From: Anisakis pegreffii
Lineage: Eukaryota > Nematoda > Chromadorea > Rhabditida > Anisakidae
Length of the DNA: 64,000 nucleotides
Assembly (NCBI GenBank): GCA_035041965.1
Contig: JAPYMA010001532.1
Location: 51,009-115,008, forward strand
Direction: 5' to 3'
Position 1 is the stretch's first letter. Each line of letters begins with the position of its first letter. A model generated the notes under the pieces. That model made no database searches. It saw only the letters and a list, made by a program, of their open reading frames with translations, and was not told the origin of the DNA. Shown one piece after another: positions 61,820 to 64,000 of the stretch. The position numbers and the translations under genes were made by a program.

Positions 61820-62702
61820 ATGAGCGGTGCACAGCTTGTGCTCGCGAAGCACTCTTCATATTTCACATCCACTCAATCAAAACTGTCCAACCTGAATGAA
61901 GTGCCTCCCGAAATTGATATTTCGGAACGAACGAGAGCTCGGCTCAAACGAACACTCAATGAGCTAACAGATAGATTAGTTAAAGACTTTTCACGGCAGA
62001 AATGAAATCTTCAAAAGATGCCGAAATGCAAAGTGGATTTAATTAATAAATGTATTTTCTATGGCTAGTTCCCACTGATGACACACGAAAAAGCATATTG
62101 ATGTGCACTGAATATTTTAATCATTCACTTAATGAGAAAGCGAATGTTCTCCGCTAAAAAGAGAAAAAGCAATCAAGAGCAAATAAAAGCTGACTGAAAT
62201 GCCCAAATTTAAGATGTCTATAACCAGAGGGCATTTTCAAGAGACCGTTCTGAGAAGCGACAAATTAAGTGAAAAGCAATGACACTCCAGCAATGTTCTG
62301 CAAAATTCAACGCAACATTTATTTTCGAAACAACGAATGCATATCGAATGAGAAACGTGCGACTTACTTTATTTACCTCTCTACTTTTGTTCAACAATAA
62401 ATTTCCATTTTTTCGGGCGTTTCTTTTTTTTCTTTTCTCAAGAACATTACCATCGCTGAGCATTGCTCATAAAAATAAATCTACATAATCAGTTGCATGA
62501 ATACTTGAGTGCATTCGTGATAAGTGCTTTGGTCTCTCTTTAGAATTAGACATTTGTGGACACTGAAAACGAAGAAATTCATCGAATGCATTCGCTGAAA
62601 TGTAAAGCCATATCGGAGCACGGAATTAGGGTTGATGAGCTGGGCAATACCGCTTCTCATTATCTGAGAATTGATAGAAGACAGAATTCAATCGTTATTT
62701 GA
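61820..62702 (+). CDS. Possible two-exon gene for a small charged protein
   Basis: Exon 61820-61978 starts MSGAQLVLAKHSSYF and ends ARLKRTLNELTDRL before GTTAAA. Exon 62550-62702 continues in phase 0 (TFVDTENEEIHRMHS, DELGNTASHYLRIDRR) to TGA at 62700, giving about 103 residues. The first exon is notably richer in G+C than its surroundings and has a helical, charged C-terminal half. If the weak GTTAAA donor is not used, the first exon simply ends at a stop (62003) as a 61-residue ORF. No family recognised. Confidence 0.38.
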
Positions 62703-63150
62703 CGGAGCATAATATTTTTCGACTCTTCATCTTATCAGAACGTCTGATAGATGTTTTGTGAAATATGAGTTGTGATCGCAAGAAATTGCGAAAATATCAT
62801 TCATATTGATGTGTATGAATAATTTCAATAGTTCGGTGAATGCGCATTCACTGAGTGAATTACTCGACAGTTCAGTGAAAGGCAAGTTAATTCGAGACTA
62901 ATAAAGTTGAATTTTTTCTTGTTTTGAGAACATTACCGATTGAAAATGGAATTTAAGTTGTTTACTGGTGAGTTTCAATGATACTGATATTATTCGGAGT
63001 GAGACGGTTCTCAAGAATCCAACACTTGTTTGAATTCTAATATAAGTATTTGTCGACTTATTTGTCTATAAAACTTTGATCGGTGTCTGCGAGTGATCGA
63101 TACAAAATTAGCGTTTCATTCAAAGTGGAATCCAAAATGAACTAACTCAC
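62703..63150. other. Spacer
   Basis: Between the small + strand gene and the - strand exon. Nothing recognised. Confidence 0.4.
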
Positions 63151-63408
63151 TCGTTGTGCACCGCTTTTTCTGGCTTTATCACACAACTTCCGCAATATAC
63201 TTTTATCGCATTTGAACGAGAACTTTCGTTGTATGGATGGTGAGTGCAGTGCGGATGCTCTTCTGTCAGCAGTTGGCGTCGTTGAACTATCGTTGGACGA
63301 TCGTTGCTCTGCTTCCGATTCAATAACTTCTATCAGAAGTACCGCTTTACCGCTTATTTCTGACATTATCGATCGAGCACGATTACCAGACAACAACGAC
63401 CACTTTGA
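63151..63408 (-). CDS. Internal exon of an unrecognised minus-strand gene
   Basis: The exon is 258 nt (86 codons) and phase 0, bounded by an AATAG acceptor and a strong GTGAGT donor. It encodes a Ser/Arg-rich stretch (SSNDSSTTPTADRRASALHS) and a basic helical segment (SIQRKFSFKCDKSILRKL, then CDKARKSG). RRAS and RKFS look like kinase A or C sites. The next exon would lie below 63150 and the previous one beyond or near the window end; neither was found. Confidence 0.4.
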
Positions 63409-64000
63409 CTATTCGAACTGTTCACTAAGATAGTCGTTGACACTCCATTTTCTGAACGTTTCAGCTGCTTGATTTGTTCTAAACGAAACAAATTTACGGA
63501 TCATGTTCTGAGCACATGCGATGCAGTTGATGATATCGTGACGTTCATCAGGAAAATAATGAGAAAAAAATAGAACTGAAAATGCACGAAACGTGATATA
63601 TTGAGACAAATAATCCGTGAAAACTTGTCAATGAATGTGTTCGCACAGTTAGAAAATATTCATGCGATACAACGATCAAGAATAATTGAATGTGTGATTG
63701 AATGAAAGTGCAATGACTGTGTGAAACGGCAAAAACGAATTCCAACGAAATCGATTCCGATAATAATATATCGAGAAACAAGGATGAAATATGTGATAAA
63801 AGATAATACTGCTATCTGAATATGCGGAACAAAATACTTTGTATATTGCATACTAATATATGCGAACAATAACGAATCGTACCTACAGATGATCCATCCT
63901 ATCCGACAAATCAAGATTCTTTCAATTGCGCAAACAGCTATTCGAATGTGTTGTTTTTGCAACCACTTCAAAATGCAATCGTTCATAATGCGTCATAAGT
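63409..64000. other. Window end, no feature supported
   Basis: No exon, RNA gene or repeat stands out. It may be intron or upstream sequence of the minus-strand gene. Confidence 0.35.

Noticed and set aside
29831..64000. tRNA or rRNA genes
   Set aside because: I looked for A/B-box and T-loop patterns and saw none convincing, though this was by eye only.

Overview
The window is eukaryotic DNA and looks nematode. Genes are split by many introns with short pyrimidine-rich TTTCAG/TTGCAG acceptors. It holds a nematode-type globin with a putative myristoylation start and an atlastin-family GTPase. A+T-rich non-coding DNA separates the genes. Species and chromosome cannot be told from the sequence alone. 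All gene models below were built by eye from reading frame, splice consensus and matching intron phase.

Region 1 (1-15523, + strand) is the most unusual part. It is the 3' portion of a very large gene for a Gly/Ala/Ser/Gln-rich repeat protein, about 30 exons and about 1,890 codons inside the window. Every usable exon boundary is phase 1. The gene alternates mini-exons of 60-63 nt, encoding a conserved EQSFLG(G/A)-x-(R/G)S-x-YM motif, with glycine-rich body exons of 78-417 nt. At least four generations of tandem duplication are visible (571, 1040, 1109 and 942 bp periods), with several broken or rearranged copies. Region 1b (15889-17051) is a small neighbour of the same family that keeps its signal peptide, one mini-exon and a 27-bp repeat exon.

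Region 2 (17615-22832, + strand) is a many-exon gene for a charged, coiled-coil-rich protein beginning MGSGSSS (possible N-myristoylation). I do not recognise the family. One exon seems to carry a single extra base.

Region 3 (22833-42285) is about 19 kb with no gene I can support. It holds a small hAT-like terminal-inverted-repeat element, a short tandem repeat, a diverged repeat pair, two GC-richer islands with shared motifs, a possible BED-finger start exon and a 48-codon membrane-peptide ORF.

Region 4 (42321-47024, + strand) is a globin gene with an MGNDSS start, a conserved proximal histidine and three phase-compatible candidate last exons. Tail to tail with it, region 5 (58448 down to 47254, - strand) is an atlastin-like dynamin-superfamily GTPase that should shape endoplasmic reticulum membranes. 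All GTPase motifs and the membrane hairpin are present, but the exon before the P-loop was not found. A decayed RTE-like retroelement sits antisense in one of its introns.

Region 6 (59000-64000) has a possible two-exon + strand gene (61820-62702) and one good - strand exon (63151-63408), both unrecognised. The genes share no evident pathway. The glycine-rich pair is probably extracellular and the other products intracellular or membrane-bound.
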